A DNA stretch of 64,000 bases, from the NCBI RefSeq assembly GCF_009915155.1, contig NZ_JAABLM010000003.1, positions 124,001 to 188,000 on the forward strand. The letters are read 5' to 3'. The DNA is from Flavobacterium ichthyis. Lineage in GTDB: Bacteria > Bacteroidota > Bacteroidia > Flavobacteriales > Flavobacteriaceae. Under the pieces are notes generated by a model. That model was not told the origin of the DNA, ran no database searches, and worked only from the letters and a program-made list of their open reading frames with translations. The stretch's first letter is position 1. The number at the start of each line of letters is the position of its first letter. Of this stretch, positions 1 to 7,717 are shown in pieces. A program made the position numbers and the translations under genes.

Positions 1-1
1 T

Positions 2-451
2 TTGCTCATTGACGAACCTTTGGCAAACCTTGATATTTTGGCACAACAAACAATATTAGAAGATTTTCGATCCATTGCAAAATCCCCTTTTAGACCCATA
101 GGAATTGTGTTAAGTTCACAGCAATTATACGAAGTAGAAAAAACTTCGGACCAAGTAATTTTTCTAAAAAATGGCGTTCAGAAAAATTTGAGAAACGAGC
201 CATCTTCTGAAGAAACTATTCCGGAAACTCAATTGGTAATTGAGTTAGAAAGTTCGCTTTCGCAAATGCAACTCAGCGAAGCTTTAGGCGAAAAGTTAAT
301 CAATTTACAATTTAACGGAGGTACATTTATCGCTACATTTTCTGGAGAAACTTCGGTTTTTGATTTTCTTCAGATGATTTCGGAAAAAAGAATTCCGTTA
401 CAATATTTTCGTGACATCACACATTCTACCAGACGTTTTTTCGTATCCTAA
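2..451 (+). CDS. ABC transporter ATP-binding protein, 3' part only (start lies outside the window)
   Basis: This is the C-terminal 149 residues of an ABC ATPase; the frame is open at the left edge, so the Walker A and signature motifs are missing. The visible part opens with a Walker B and D-loop (LLIDEPLANLD), followed by a stretch fitting the H-loop region (GIVLSSQQLYEVEKTSD, where the usual switch His is replaced by Gln). A regulatory-looking C-terminal extension of about 90 residues comes after. Such ATPases energise export or lipoprotein and drug efflux together with a membrane partner. The next gene starts 14 nt after the stop and is a multi-spanning membrane protein, so the two probably form one transporter in one operon. 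The substrate cannot be told. Confidence 0.85.
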   Translation: MLIDEPLANLDILAQQTILEDFRSIAKSPFRPIGIVLSSQQLYEVEKTSDQVIFLKNGVQKNLRNEPSSEETIPETQLVIELESSLSQMQLSEALGEKLINLQFNGGTFIATFSGETSVFDFLQMISEKRIPLQYFRDITHSTRRFFVS

Positions 452-465
452 AAATTTAAAAAATT

Positions 466-2022
466 ATGTTTCAAAATATACAAAAACACTTGTTGTTACG
501 ATATCCTTTACTCTGGAATACCAAGGTAATTCCGGCTTGTATTGCAGCAATTATCTTTCATATTATCTTTTTCATAGCAGGATTTTCACAAGGTACAATT
601 AATTTTCAATCAGTTAACGAAGCCTATTCCATCTCAGAAGAACTAACTATTTTTTTTAGCGTTTTAATCTCGGTTTTTGGCATAATCATTTGGCTGGTTT
701 ATTATGCCAGAAATAATGGTTTTAAAGCTTATTATCCAAAAACTGCAAACAGCGTTTTTAAAGAATGGTTGATTATTTTTGTCATTTGTTTGCTCCAAAT
801 TTCTTACACTGTAACCTTTTTATTTGGAAAAGATTACAGAGCGAGAAGTTACTTTCCTTACGAAGAATTAGTAGAACGATGCGAAATTATTAGCAAGGCT
901 TCTTTGTTTGCAGAAGGTCCTTTTGAAATTTCGGACACCGAATATTTTTATAAAGAAGGAAAACAATATGAGATTAGGAGGAATTCATTTTTATTCGAGG
1001 GAAAACAATACAGCCTAAAATCTTTACTTAATAAAGGAACCGTTAAGTTCGACATTTATACGGATGAGCAAGACAGCTTAATAAAACGCGATATTAAACT
1101 TTTGCTAAAAAACAACCAAAAAGGCGAAGTGGAAAAGTTGATGAATCAATTTTTAAACATCGCTAAAGGTCATGATTTAAAAGCGAATATTGATGCAAAA
1201 AAATGGTTGGATTTAACCTACAATGCTCCCGATTTTACCAAATATAGTATTGTAGGCAAAAAACGTTTCAGACATCCGCATCATTATGAAAATACTTATC
1301 AATATGGAGATGATGTCGCCATTGCTGAAGCCGCTGTGACGGTTGATGATACAGGAGGCACTGTTAGTCAAATTGCTATTGATACGACATCTGAAAGATT
1401 GATTATGGTGAACGGTTATGAGCAAATTGAATCAAAATATTATGTGCCTTTCGAACCCATTCTTTTTAACTATTCAAAAGTGGTTGAGGCTTGGGACAGG
1501 CCGAGTTTAAACTTGGATTTTTGTTTATTTATCGGATATTTTGCAATGTTTTTATCGTTGGCTTTGTTTAGCTTTAGGGTAACTTCGGGGAAAAACTGGC
1601 TGATAGCTTTGATAGTTACGGGAGTTACAAATATGGTTATTGGAATTTTTACGGCAATTTCAGCGTCAGAACATTTTTATTTTATTTCCGCAATCTTTAT
1701 TATTACGGCTCTATTGATTTATTTCTTTTCGATAATAAACGGTAGAAGAGCCAAAGAAATTTCGGGAATTACTTTAAATATTACACTTTGGACATTACCA
1801 GCAATCGTTCCAGTAGTTTATTTTTATTTGGATAGAATTGTGAAAGAGTCAACTGGCTATTATGATTATAATGTGGGAATTGATCGAAAAATATCACCAG
1901 CTGTTGAATTTATCGAACGTCATTTTGTAACCATGGCATGGTTAAATTTGTTAGTTGTAGGACTTTTTATTCTTGCATTGTCACATTCAATAAAAAAGTG
2001 GAAAGGTATTGCAGAAGGATAA
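466..2022 (+). CDS. Large multi-spanning membrane protein, probable partner of the upstream ABC ATPase
   Basis: The product has 518 residues. Three hydrophobic segments lie near the N-terminus (about residues 24-44, 60-82 and 102-122), then a hydrophilic region of about 210 residues (130-345), then five more hydrophobic segments to the C-terminus (about 350, 382, 408, 437 and 490). This three-plus-five layout around a big extracytoplasmic domain resembles an ABC permease or regulator more than a channel. I recognise no family motif. The gene begins 14 nt after the ABC ATPase stop, so co-transcription is likely, and the role as a permease is inferred from that. ATG start at 466. Confidence 0.75.
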   Translation: MFQNIQKHLLLRYPLLWNTKVIPACIAAIIFHIIFFIAGFSQGTINFQSVNEAYSISEELTIFFSVLISVFGIIIWLVYYARNNGFKAYYPKTANSVFKEWLIIFVICLLQISYTVTFLFGKDYRARSYFPYEELVERCEIISKASLFAEGPFEISDTEYFYKEGKQYEIRRNSFLFEGKQYSLKSLLNKGTVKFDIYTDEQDSLIKRDIKLLLKNNQKGEVEKLMNQFLNIAKGHDLKANIDAKKWLDLTYNAPDFTKYSIVGKKRFRHPHHYENTYQYGDDVAIAEAAVTVDDTGGTVSQIAIDTTSERLIMVNGYEQIESKYYVPFEPILFNYSKVVEAWDRPSLNLDFCLFIGYFAMFLSLALFSFRVTSGKNWLIALIVTGVTNMVIGIFTAISASEHFYFISAIFIITALLIYFFSIINGRRAKEISGITLNITLWTLPAIVPVVYFYLDRIVKESTGYYDYNVGIDRKISPAVEFIERHFVTMAWLNLLVVGLFILALSHSIKKWKGIAEG

Positions 2023-2036
2023 TTTCGCAAGAAAAA

Positions 2037-2261
2037 TTAAAATTGTGGAAGAGTTTGTAAATAGAGCGCTTCCACTTTTTTTCTAGCCCAAGGTGTCTTT
2101 CGCAGAAATTTTAAACTTGACGCAATACTTGGATTTTGTCTAAAACAGTTGATTGGAATCAGCTCAGCTAAAGTATCAAACTGATAATATTTTACTAAAT
2201 CTTCCAACATTTTCTGCAATGTAATGCCGTGTAAAGGATTATTTTGTTGACTATTTGTCAT
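2037..2261 (-). CDS. VF530 family (DUF2132) small DNA-binding-like protein
   Basis: The product is a 74-residue protein with the VF530/DUF2132 signature: N-PLHGITL near the N-terminus, then [26 protein letters not shown] towards the C-terminus (written here as two adjacent blocks, [14 protein letters not shown] and [12 protein letters not shown]). The family is compact and all-helical. A VF530 structure from Vibrio led to a suggested DNA-binding role, but the function is not established. It converges on the upstream membrane protein gene with only 14 nt between the stops. Length matches the family and the family assignment is firm; the biological role is open. Confidence 0.88.
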   Translation of the reverse strand: MTNSQQNNPLHGITLQKMLEDLVKYYQFDTLAELIPINCFRQNPSIASSLKFLRKTPWARKKVEALYLQTLPQF

Positions 2262-2383
2262 TTGTTAAGGATACAATTAGATTTCTATAAAAATACATAA
2301 AATAAGTGTCTTTTTTTTAATGATATTTTTCAAGCGGTGAGAGGTTTTAATATATTATTGAAGCAAAAATTTAAAATGCAAAA

Positions 2384-2413
2384 TTGTACAATCGTGTAAA
2401 TGTTATACCTTTG
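2384..2413 (+). promoter_or_regulatory. smpB promoter, TTG-N19-TACCTTTG
   Basis: TTG at 2384-2386 and TACCTTTG at 2406-2413 are separated by 19 nt, a full match to the Bacteroidota sigma-A consensus TTG-N17-23-TAnnTTTG. Only 7 nt separate the -7 box from the ATG at 2421, so the transcript should start at or a few bases before the start codon. Confidence 0.75.
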
Positions 2414-2420
2414 TTTTCTT

Positions 2421-2873
2421 ATGCAAAAAACTGTCAACATACAAAATAAACGCGCTAGATTTGATTACGAGTTTATTGAAAAATATACCGCCGGAATTGT
2501 ATTGACCGGAACTGAAATAAAATCGATTAGACTTGGAAAAGCTAATATAACTGAAAGTTTCTGCGAGTTCAGCAATGGCGAGTTATTTGCAATCAATACT
2601 TATATCGAAGAGTACGCTTTTGGTAATCAATTTAACCATAAATCTCGCAGCGAACGTAAACTTTTACTAAACAAAAGAGAACTAAAAAATTTAGCCAAAA
2701 ACGTCCAAACCAAAGGTTTAACCATTGTACCTACTAAACTTTTCACAAACGAAAAAGGATTGGCAAAACTAGAAATTGCTTTAGCACGAGGTAAAAAAAC
2801 GTACGACAAACGAGAATCCTTAAAAGCTGCGGACACAAAGCGTGATTTAGATAGATTGAAAAAATCATTTTAA
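2421..2873 (+). CDS. smpB: SsrA-binding protein SmpB
   Basis: The product has 150 residues. SmpB binds tmRNA and brings it to stalled ribosomes for trans-translation. Family marks are the N-terminal core (NKRARFDYEFIEKYTAGIVL, TGTEIKSIRLGKANI), the LLLNKREL and GLTIVPTKLF segments, and the basic tail LARGKKTYDKRESLKAADTKRD. An upstream in-frame ATG at 2400 would add seven residues, but it lies 5' of the promoter -7 box. The start at 2421 also matches the usual first residue of flavobacterial SmpB (MQK-VNI-NKRA). The gene converges on pcm. Confidence 0.96.
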   Translation: MQKTVNIQNKRARFDYEFIEKYTAGIVLTGTEIKSIRLGKANITESFCEFSNGELFAINTYIEEYAFGNQFNHKSRSERKLLLNKRELKNLAKNVQTKGLTIVPTKLFTNEKGLAKLEIALARGKKTYDKRESLKAADTKRDLDRLKKSF

Positions 2874-2915
2874 GCAAATAATTTTTTTTAACAAAAAATG
2901 ATTATTGCTTATTTT
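2873..2915. terminator. Possible bidirectional AT-rich terminator between smpB and pcm
   Basis: The 28 nt between the two stops begin with AAGCAAATAATTTTTTT and continue into an imperfect complement ending ATGATTATTGCTT inside the pcm 3' end. This gives a weak stem flanked by A and T runs on both strands. It suits a shared terminator for convergent genes, but the stem is poor. Confidence 0.4.
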
Positions 2916-3543
2916 CTAATAAAGGCACAAAACGAAACTCTCCAAACTCATGCTTTTCAAATTGGGTTTCATTTTTACGAATCAGCATGGTCATAATTTG
3001 ATGTTCTTCGCCAAGCGGAATCACGAGCCTTCCTCCTATTTTTAATTGTGCCATCAAAGGTTTTGGAATAATTGGAGCTCCAGCCGTTACAATAATACTA
3101 TCAAATGGTGCATAATTCGGCAATCCTTTATAACCATCACCAAACGATAAATGTTTGGGTCTGATATTTAATTTTGGCAATAATAAGGAAGTGGTTTTAA
3201 ACAATTCGTTTTGTCGTTCCACACTGTAAACTTTGGCTCCCATCATACATAAAACCGCCGTTTGATAACCCGAACCCGTTCCAATTTCTAAAACTTTATG
3301 GTCTTTTTGAACTTCTAACAATTGAGATTGAAACGCCACGGTATAAGGTTGCGAAATCGTTTGTCCGGCACCAATCGGGAACGCCTTGTCTTGATAGGCA
3401 TAATCCTCGAAACTGGAGTTCAAAAAAAGGTGTCTTGGAATTTTTTTAATGGCATCCAAGACGTTTTTATCCGTGATTCCTTTCTGCTCTAGAACAGTTA
3501 CTAATTGATTGCGAAGTCCTTGATGTTTGGCGGTATCTTTCAA
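2902..3543 (-). CDS. pcm: Protein-L-isoaspartate(D-aspartate) O-methyltransferase
   Basis: The product has 213 residues. It methylates abnormal L-isoaspartyl residues using S-adenosylmethionine and so repairs ageing proteins. The SAM-binding motif VLEIGTGSGYQTAVL is present, followed by the family blocks FDSIIVTAGAP and GGRLVIPLG. I place the start at a TTG (complement of 3541-3543) giving MKDTAKHQGLRNQLV, which is the family's normal N-terminus. The alternative ATG at 3603 would add 20 residues of unrelated sequence (MTFDFRFKFCYFYQ...) encoded by a repeat-rich stretch, and it lies upstream of a plausible promoter. Divergent from the oxidoreductase gene. Confidence 0.9.
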   Translation of the reverse strand: MKDTAKHQGLRNQLVTVLEQKGITDKNVLDAIKKIPRHLFLNSSFEDYAYQDKAFPIGAGQTISQPYTVAFQSQLLEVQKDHKVLEIGTGSGYQTAVLCMMGAKVYSVERQNELFKTTSLLLPKLNIRPKHLSFGDGYKGLPNYAPFDSIIVTAGAPIIPKPLMAQLKIGGRLVIPLGEEHQIMTMLIRKNETQFEKHEFGEFRFVPLLENKQ

Positions 3544-3565
3544 AATTTGGAGTAATAAATTTTGG

Positions 3566-3596
3566 TAAAAATAACAAAACTTAAATCGAAAGTCAA
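3566..3596 (-). promoter_or_regulatory. Probable pcm promoter, TTG-N20-TATTTTTA
   Basis: On the minus strand TTG (3594-3596) and TATTTTTA (3566-3573) are 20 nt apart, one base from the TAnnTTTG consensus. It lies between the two candidate starts of pcm and so favours the downstream TTG start. Confidence 0.45.
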
Positions 3597-3690
3597 AAGT
3601 CAAAAGTCAAAAGTTTCTGCAAAAAATCAAATCTATTTTCGATTCGCTTTTCAACTTTCTAACTTTCGACTTTAAGACTTTCGACTTTAA
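3588..3690. repeat. Degenerate AAAGTC / GACTTT inverted repeat cluster
   Basis: The left arm (about 3588-3615) holds four AAAGTC units spaced by 7 nt. The right arm (about 3652-3690) holds several units of the complement (CTTTCGACTTT, GACTTTCGACTTT). Together they could fold into a long imperfect hairpin in the intergenic region between the divergent pcm and oxidoreductase genes. Confidence 0.6.
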
Positions 3691-3701
3691 ACAATTAATA
3701 T

Positions 3702-3709
3702 TATTTTTG
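3702..3709 (+). promoter_or_regulatory. -7 box (TATTTTTG) of the Gfo/Idh/MocA gene
   Basis: A TAnnTTTG match lies 16 nt upstream of the ATG at 3726. No clean TTG sits at the expected -33 spacing (TTTCG is nearest). Confidence 0.45.
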
Positions 3710-3725
3710 TAGAAAATACATTTAT

Positions 3726-4691
3726 ATGCTAAAAGTTGGAGTATTAGGTGCGGGTCACTTAGGTAAAATTCATTTGCGATTATTACAACAATCAGAAAAA
3801 TATGAACTAGTTGGCTTTTATGATCCAAATCAAGAAAATGCCGAAAAAGTAGCAAAAGAATTTGGTTACAAAAAATTTGATACCATTGCCAAACTCATTC
3901 ACGCTGTTGAGGTCGTGGATATTGTAACTCCAACACTTTCACACTATAAATGTGCAAAAGTAGCCATCAAATCAGGCAAACATATTTTCCTTGAAAAACC
4001 CATTTCAAACACGGTTGAAGAAGCCGAAGAAATCATCGCTTTAGCAAAAGAATATAATGTAAAAGGACAAGTGGGTCACGTCGAGCGATTCAATCCTGCT
4101 TTTAAATCTGTAAAAAACGACATTATCAATCCGATGTTTATCGAAACGCATCGTTTGGCAGAATTCAACCCTCGTGGCACAGATGTTCCCGTAGTTTTGG
4201 ATTTGATGATTCACGACATTGATGCTATTTTGAGCGTTGTAAAATCGAAAGTGAAAAACATTCACGCAAGTGGTGTTTCGGTAATTTCTGACACTCCCGA
4301 TATTGCAAATGCGCGAATTGAATTTGAAAACGGCTGTGTTGCCAATTTGACTTCGAGCCGAATTTCCTTAAAAAATATGCGTAAATCACGCTTCTTCCAA
4401 AAAGATGCTTACATCTCGGTAGATTTTCTCGAAAAGAAATGTGAAGTCGTAAAAATGAAAGACGCTCCAGAAGTGCCAGGGGATTTTGATATGATTTTGC
4501 AAAATGCCGAAGGTGTAAAAAAACAAATTTATTTTGATAATCCAGATGTTGAAAACAACAACGCTATTCTCGATGAATTAGAAACTTTCGCAGATGCCAT
4601 CAACAACAACACAACGCCAATCGTGACTTTAGAAGATGGAACTGATGCCTTGAGAGTTGCGTATCAAATCATCGATTGCTTTAAAAAGTAA
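3726..4691 (+). CDS. Gfo/Idh/MocA family NAD(P)-dependent oxidoreductase
   Basis: The product has 321 residues. The N-terminal Rossmann fold shows GVLGAGHLGKIH (residues 5-16). The family's EKP motif with the catalytic-type Lys is at residues 90-92 (FLEKPISNT), followed by a GFO/IDH/MocA C-terminal domain with LDLMIHDID at 158-166. Members oxidise or reduce sugars and sugar-like compounds with NAD(P). The substrate cannot be read from the sequence, and neighbours give no pathway hint. The gene stands alone behind its own -7 box, divergent from pcm. Confidence 0.88.
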   Translation: MLKVGVLGAGHLGKIHLRLLQQSEKYELVGFYDPNQENAEKVAKEFGYKKFDTIAKLIHAVEVVDIVTPTLSHYKCAKVAIKSGKHIFLEKPISNTVEEAEEIIALAKEYNVKGQVGHVERFNPAFKSVKNDIINPMFIETHRLAEFNPRGTDVPVVLDLMIHDIDAILSVVKSKVKNIHASGVSVISDTPDIANARIEFENGCVANLTSSRISLKNMRKSRFFQKDAYISVDFLEKKCEVVKMKDAPEVPGDFDMILQNAEGVKKQIYFDNPDVENNNAILDELETFADAINNNTTPIVTLEDGTDALRVAYQIIDCFKK

Positions 4692-4734
4692 TATTGTAAT
4701 AGTAGAAAAATCTTTCAATCTTTCAATTATATAA

Positions 4735-5205
4735 ATGCTAACCAACGATAATATTCTTCTCGAAATCAAGCATCTCATTGCAAATGCAAGAGAAACTGCC
4801 GTTCGTTCAGTCGATTTTCAAAGAACACTATTATATTGGTACATCGGCGAGCGAATTTTTAACGAAGAACAACAAGGAAAAGACCGTGCGGCGTACGGAA
4901 ATTATCTGATTAAATATCTTTCAGAGCAATTAACTCCTGAATTTGGTAGCGGATTTTCATTTAGAAATTTAAATTGGTATCGTCAATTTTATAGAACTTT
5001 TCCAATTGTGAACTCACTGCGTTCACAATTGAGTTGGACACATTATAGATTATTGTTACGTATTGATAACGAGGACAAAAGAGAATATTACATCGCTGAA
5101 ACCGTAAAAAACAATTGGTCCATTCGGCAAATGGAAGAACAATTACTTCACGAAATCAAAAAAGAAATAAATAATAGAAAAATTTTAAACCCTACTCACC
5201 CCTAG
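4735..5205 (+). pseudogene. Truncated YhcG-family (DUF1016) protein: N-terminal domain only
   Basis: The 156-residue product matches the DUF1016 N-terminal (winged-helix) domain: VDFQRTLLYWYIGERI, GKDRAAYG, FSFRNLNWYRQFYRTFP, LSWTHYRLLLRI, YYIAETVKNNWSIRQME. Full-length family members are about 330-380 residues and carry a C-terminal PDDEXK nuclease domain, which is absent here. Reading ends eight residues after the domain (KILNPTHP) in a palindromic repeat (5192-5238). The likeliest explanation is loss of the 3' half, with the stop now supplied by the repeat. A surviving stand-alone domain is possible. The YhcG family is often linked to mobile or defence DNA. Confidence 0.75.
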
Positions 5206-5238
5206 TAGGAATTCCCCCTTTGGGGGTTAGGGGGCTTA
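5190..5238. repeat. GC-rich double-hairpin repeat, CCCCTTTGGGG type, copy 1
   Basis: CCTACT-CACCCCT-AGTAGG (5191-5209) is followed by CCCCCTTTGGGGG and TTAGGGGGCTT. The second part matches the copies at 8367-8392 (inverted) and 8459-8484. The element overlaps the last codons of the truncated YhcG gene and ends 3 nt before the next start codon at 5242, so it fills the whole junction. Confidence 0.8.
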
Positions 5239-5241
5239 TAA

Positions 5242-6129
5242 ATGAAAAACATAGCCGTAATCGGAGCCGGAACAATGGGCAACGGAATCGCCCACACTTT
5301 TGCACAAAGCGGATTTACCGTAAAATTAATCGATGTTTCAGAAAAAGCGTTAGACAAAGGAATGGCCACAATCGCCGGAAACTTGGACAGAATGGTAGCA
5401 AAAGGCACCATTTCTGAAGACGATAAAATGAAGACCATCAGCAACATCATCACGTACACCGACATTAAAGACGGTGTTGTTGGTGTTGATTTGGTAGTTG
5501 AAGCTGCAACCGAAAACGTAGAATTAAAACTCAACATTTTCAAGCAATTGAACGATGCTTGTTCACACAACACGATTTTGGCAACCAACACTTCTTCGAT
5601 TTCCATCACGCAAATTGGAGCCGTTGTCGCTCATCCTGAACGTGTTATCGGAATGCACTTTATGAATCCAGTGCCCATTATGAAGTTAGTCGAAATCATT
5701 CGCGGTTACAATACCTCTGATGAAATCACTAAAATCATTATGGATTTATCCGAAAAATTAGGCAAAACGCCAGTTGAAGTAAACGATTATCCAGGTTTCG
5801 TGGCCAACCGCATCCTGATGCCGATGATTAACGAATCCATCGAAACATTATACAATGGAGTTGCAGGCGTTTATGAAATCGACACGGTAATGAAACTCGG
5901 AATGGCACACCCGATGGGACCGTTGCAATTGGCTGATTTTATCGGACTTGACGTTTGCCTTGCAATTCTCAACGTGATGTACGACGGCTTCAAAAACCCG
6001 AAATATGCACCTTGTCCGCTTTTGGTAAATATGGTTCGAGCCGGAAAATTAGGCGTGAAATCTGGCGAAGGATTCTATGATTATTCCGAAAGCAAAAAGG
6101 CTGAAAAAGTAGCGAAACAGTTTTCTTAA
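5242..6129 (+). CDS. 3-hydroxybutyryl-CoA dehydrogenase
   Basis: The product has 295 residues. It oxidises or forms 3-hydroxybutyryl-CoA with NAD(P) in fatty-acid or butyrate-type metabolism. The N-terminal nucleotide-binding motif is GAGTMGNGIAHTFAQSG (residues 8-24). The catalytic His is in GMHFMNPVPIMKLVEII (His139, with Glu151 as partner), and the C-terminal helical domain carries DYPGFVANRILMPMINE. It is a single-domain dehydrogenase, not the large FadB/FadJ fusion. It starts 3 nt after a GC-rich repeat and is closed by a strong hairpin at 6137-6163. Called hbd or paaH in other organisms; I do not assign one. Confidence 0.93.
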   Translation: MKNIAVIGAGTMGNGIAHTFAQSGFTVKLIDVSEKALDKGMATIAGNLDRMVAKGTISEDDKMKTISNIITYTDIKDGVVGVDLVVEAATENVELKLNIFKQLNDACSHNTILATNTSSISITQIGAVVAHPERVIGMHFMNPVPIMKLVEIIRGYNTSDEITKIIMDLSEKLGKTPVEVNDYPGFVANRILMPMINESIETLYNGVAGVYEIDTVMKLGMAHPMGPLQLADFIGLDVCLAILNVMYDGFKNPKYAPCPLLVNMVRAGKLGVKSGEGFYDYSESKKAEKVAKQFS

Positions 6130-6136
6130 AATAATT

Positions 6137-6163
6137 CCTACAAGGTTTCCAAAACCTTGTAGG
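6137..6163 (+). terminator. Rho-independent terminator after 3-hydroxybutyryl-CoA dehydrogenase
   Basis: A perfect 12-bp stem (CCTACAAGGTTT / AAACCTTGTAGG) with a 3-nt loop starts 8 nt after the stop codon and is followed by a T-rich tract (GTGTTTGTTTGTTTTT). The same palindrome type recurs in flavobacterial genomes, so it may also be a repeat unit. Confidence 0.75.
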
Positions 6164-6172
6164 TGTTTGTTT

Positions 6173-6283
6173 GTTTTTGGAGCAGAACATTAGGAATAAA
6201 TTAAACCCTATTCCCGCTTTCCACAATATCTTTTTTGTTTTTAAAGAAAAAACAAAAAAGGATATTTGCTCTAATCGGGGCTA
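6173..6283 (-). repeat. Dispersed structured element, copy A (minus orientation)
   Basis: On the minus strand it begins TAGCCCCGATTAGAGCAAA, has a long hairpin (CCTTTTTTGTTTTT / AAAAACAAAAAAG) and continues GTGGAAAGCGGGAATAG to GCTCC-AAAAAC. These are the conserved ends seen in the copies at 10705, 12861 and 27656. Its A-rich 3' end points at the stop of the dehydrogenase gene. Boundaries are by eye. Confidence 0.65.
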
Positions 6284-6299
6284 TCCCGAAACTTCGGGA
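6284..6299. repeat. 16-bp palindrome TCCCGA-AAC-TTCGGGA
   Basis: One of six copies in the window of the form TCCCGA-NNN-TTCGGGA. It directly follows structured element copy A. Confidence 0.8.
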
Positions 6300-6352
6300 G
6301 AAAAACTTTAGGCATTTTTTAAACGCTAGTTTCCCAATCTTTGTCAACATCC

Positions 6353-6386
6353 TAACAGTCCCGACGGTTCGGGATAAAACCTGTTA
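6353..6386. repeat. Nested palindrome: CTAACAG...CTGTTAG containing TCCCGA-CGG-TTCGGGA
   Basis: The outer arms CTAACAG (6353-6359 region) and AAAACCTGTTAG surround a 16-bp palindrome at 6359-6374. Removing the inner 16-17 bases leaves most of a simple palindrome like the one at 6137-6163, which suggests the inner unit was inserted at the apex. Confidence 0.65.
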
Positions 6387-6423
6387 GAAACTTTAAACCT
6401 TAAACATTAAACCAAAAAATATT

Positions 6424-7641
6424 TTGGCAAAAATAATCCCTTTCAAAGCCGTAAGACCAACCCGCGACAAAGTCAGCTTGGTCACTTCGCGTTCCTATGA
6501 CGAATATTCTCCGGCTGAACTTGCTTCGCAGTTGGATTTTAATCCGTTTTCATTTCTTCACGTCTTGAATCCGGCTTACGTCAACCAGCAAAAAATCGGA
6601 CTCGAAAAGCGATTCAAACTCGTGGCTCAAAAATACAATGACTTTAAGGAAGAAGTAGTTTTAATAAAAGAAGAACAAGCCGTTTTTTTTCTCTACGAAA
6701 TCCAAACCAAAATCCAAACCTTTACTGGAATTATTGCTGGAACTTCCATCGAAGATTATCAAAATAATGTCATCAAAAAACACGAAGACACTCTTCAATA
6801 TCGCGTGGAATTGTTCAAAGATTATTTGCACCAAACCGGTTTCAACACCGAACCCGTTTTGATAACCTATCCCGATAATCAAGACTTAACCAATTGGATT
6901 GCAGAAAAAAAACAAACCGATTCGCTTTATGAATTTTCCACCACCAAGAGAGAAAAACACATCCTTTGGAAAATTGAAGACGAAAAAGAAATCGCTTGGC
7001 TTCAGGAAAAATTCATTGAAATTGGCGATTTGTATATTGCCGATGGTCATCACCGTTCGGCTTCGGCAGAATTATTATACCTAGAAGACAAAGCTTCCGG
7101 TAACGAAAACCTGAACTATTTTATGAGTTTTCTAATTGCCGAAAGTAATGTCAAAATATATGAATACAACCGAATCATTCGTGATTTAAACGGAAATTCA
7201 AAAGAAGAATTTCTAAATAAACTATCCGAAAGTTTTTGGCTCAAAAACAAAGAACAGGAACTTTGGAAACCCACAAAAAAATTCGAATTCGGAATGTATT
7301 TGGATGGCGAATTTTATTCACTAACTTTGAAGGACGAACACAGTTTCACTTCGGTTTTGGAACGATTGGATGCTCAAATTTTATACGAAAAAGTATTGCA
7401 ACCCATTTTAGGAATCGAAGATTTGAGAAACGATGAACGAATCGATTATATTCCTGGAAAGCAATCCATCATTACCATAAAAGAAGTGGTGGATGAAGGC
7501 GAATTCGAAGTAGGATTTATGCTTTTTCCAACCGATATTGCTGAAATAAAAGAATTGGCCGATAACAATTTGATTATGCCTCCAAAAAGTACGTACATCG
7601 ACCCTAAGTTTAGAAGTGGGCTTGTTGTGTATGAGATTTGA
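6424..7641 (+). CDS. DUF1015 family protein
   Basis: The product has 405 residues. The N-terminus AKIIPFKAVRPTRDKV and the later ADGHHRSASAE and PGKQSIITIKE blocks identify DUF1015, a conserved family of unknown function that includes the HipA/SerC-adjacent YfbR-like annotations in some genomes; no reaction is established. The only in-frame start fitting the family N-terminus is TTG at 6424 (TTG GCA AAA ATA ATC), with no ATG in frame upstream. It is preceded by about 290 nt of repeat-rich intergenic DNA. The next gene's start lies 76 nt after its stop. Confidence 0.88.
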   Translation: MAKIIPFKAVRPTRDKVSLVTSRSYDEYSPAELASQLDFNPFSFLHVLNPAYVNQQKIGLEKRFKLVAQKYNDFKEEVVLIKEEQAVFFLYEIQTKIQTFTGIIAGTSIEDYQNNVIKKHEDTLQYRVELFKDYLHQTGFNTEPVLITYPDNQDLTNWIAEKKQTDSLYEFSTTKREKHILWKIEDEKEIAWLQEKFIEIGDLYIADGHHRSASAELLYLEDKASGNENLNYFMSFLIAESNVKIYEYNRIIRDLNGNSKEEFLNKLSESFWLKNKEQELWKPTKKFEFGMYLDGEFYSLTLKDEHSFTSVLERLDAQILYEKVLQPILGIEDLRNDERIDYIPGKQSIITIKEVVDEGEFEVGFMLFPTDIAEIKELADNNLIMPPKSTYIDPKFRSGLVVYEI

Positions 7642-7717
7642 TTTTGAGAAAATAGAACAAAGAGAAAAGAAAAAAGACACCATCTTTGTCATTCCGACAA
7701 AGTTTATAAATAAATTT

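Noticed and set aside
2400..2420. In-frame ATG 21 bases upstream of the proposed smpB start
   Set aside because: It lies 5' of the -7 promoter box and would add seven residues absent from the usual SmpB N-terminus.
3607..3855. Minus-strand frame of 82 residues between pcm and the oxidoreductase
   Set aside because: It is built from the AAAGTC repeats (KSKVLKSKVRKLKSESK) and overlaps the oxidoreductase gene antisense.
5202..5609. Minus-strand frame of 135 residues overlapping 3-hydroxybutyryl-CoA dehydrogenase
   Set aside because: Shadow of the dehydrogenase gene, whose motifs are clear on the plus strand.
6353..6386. tRNA T-arm-like GGTTCGGGAT stretch
   Set aside because: No acceptor or anticodon arms can be drawn around it; it is the 16-bp palindrome.
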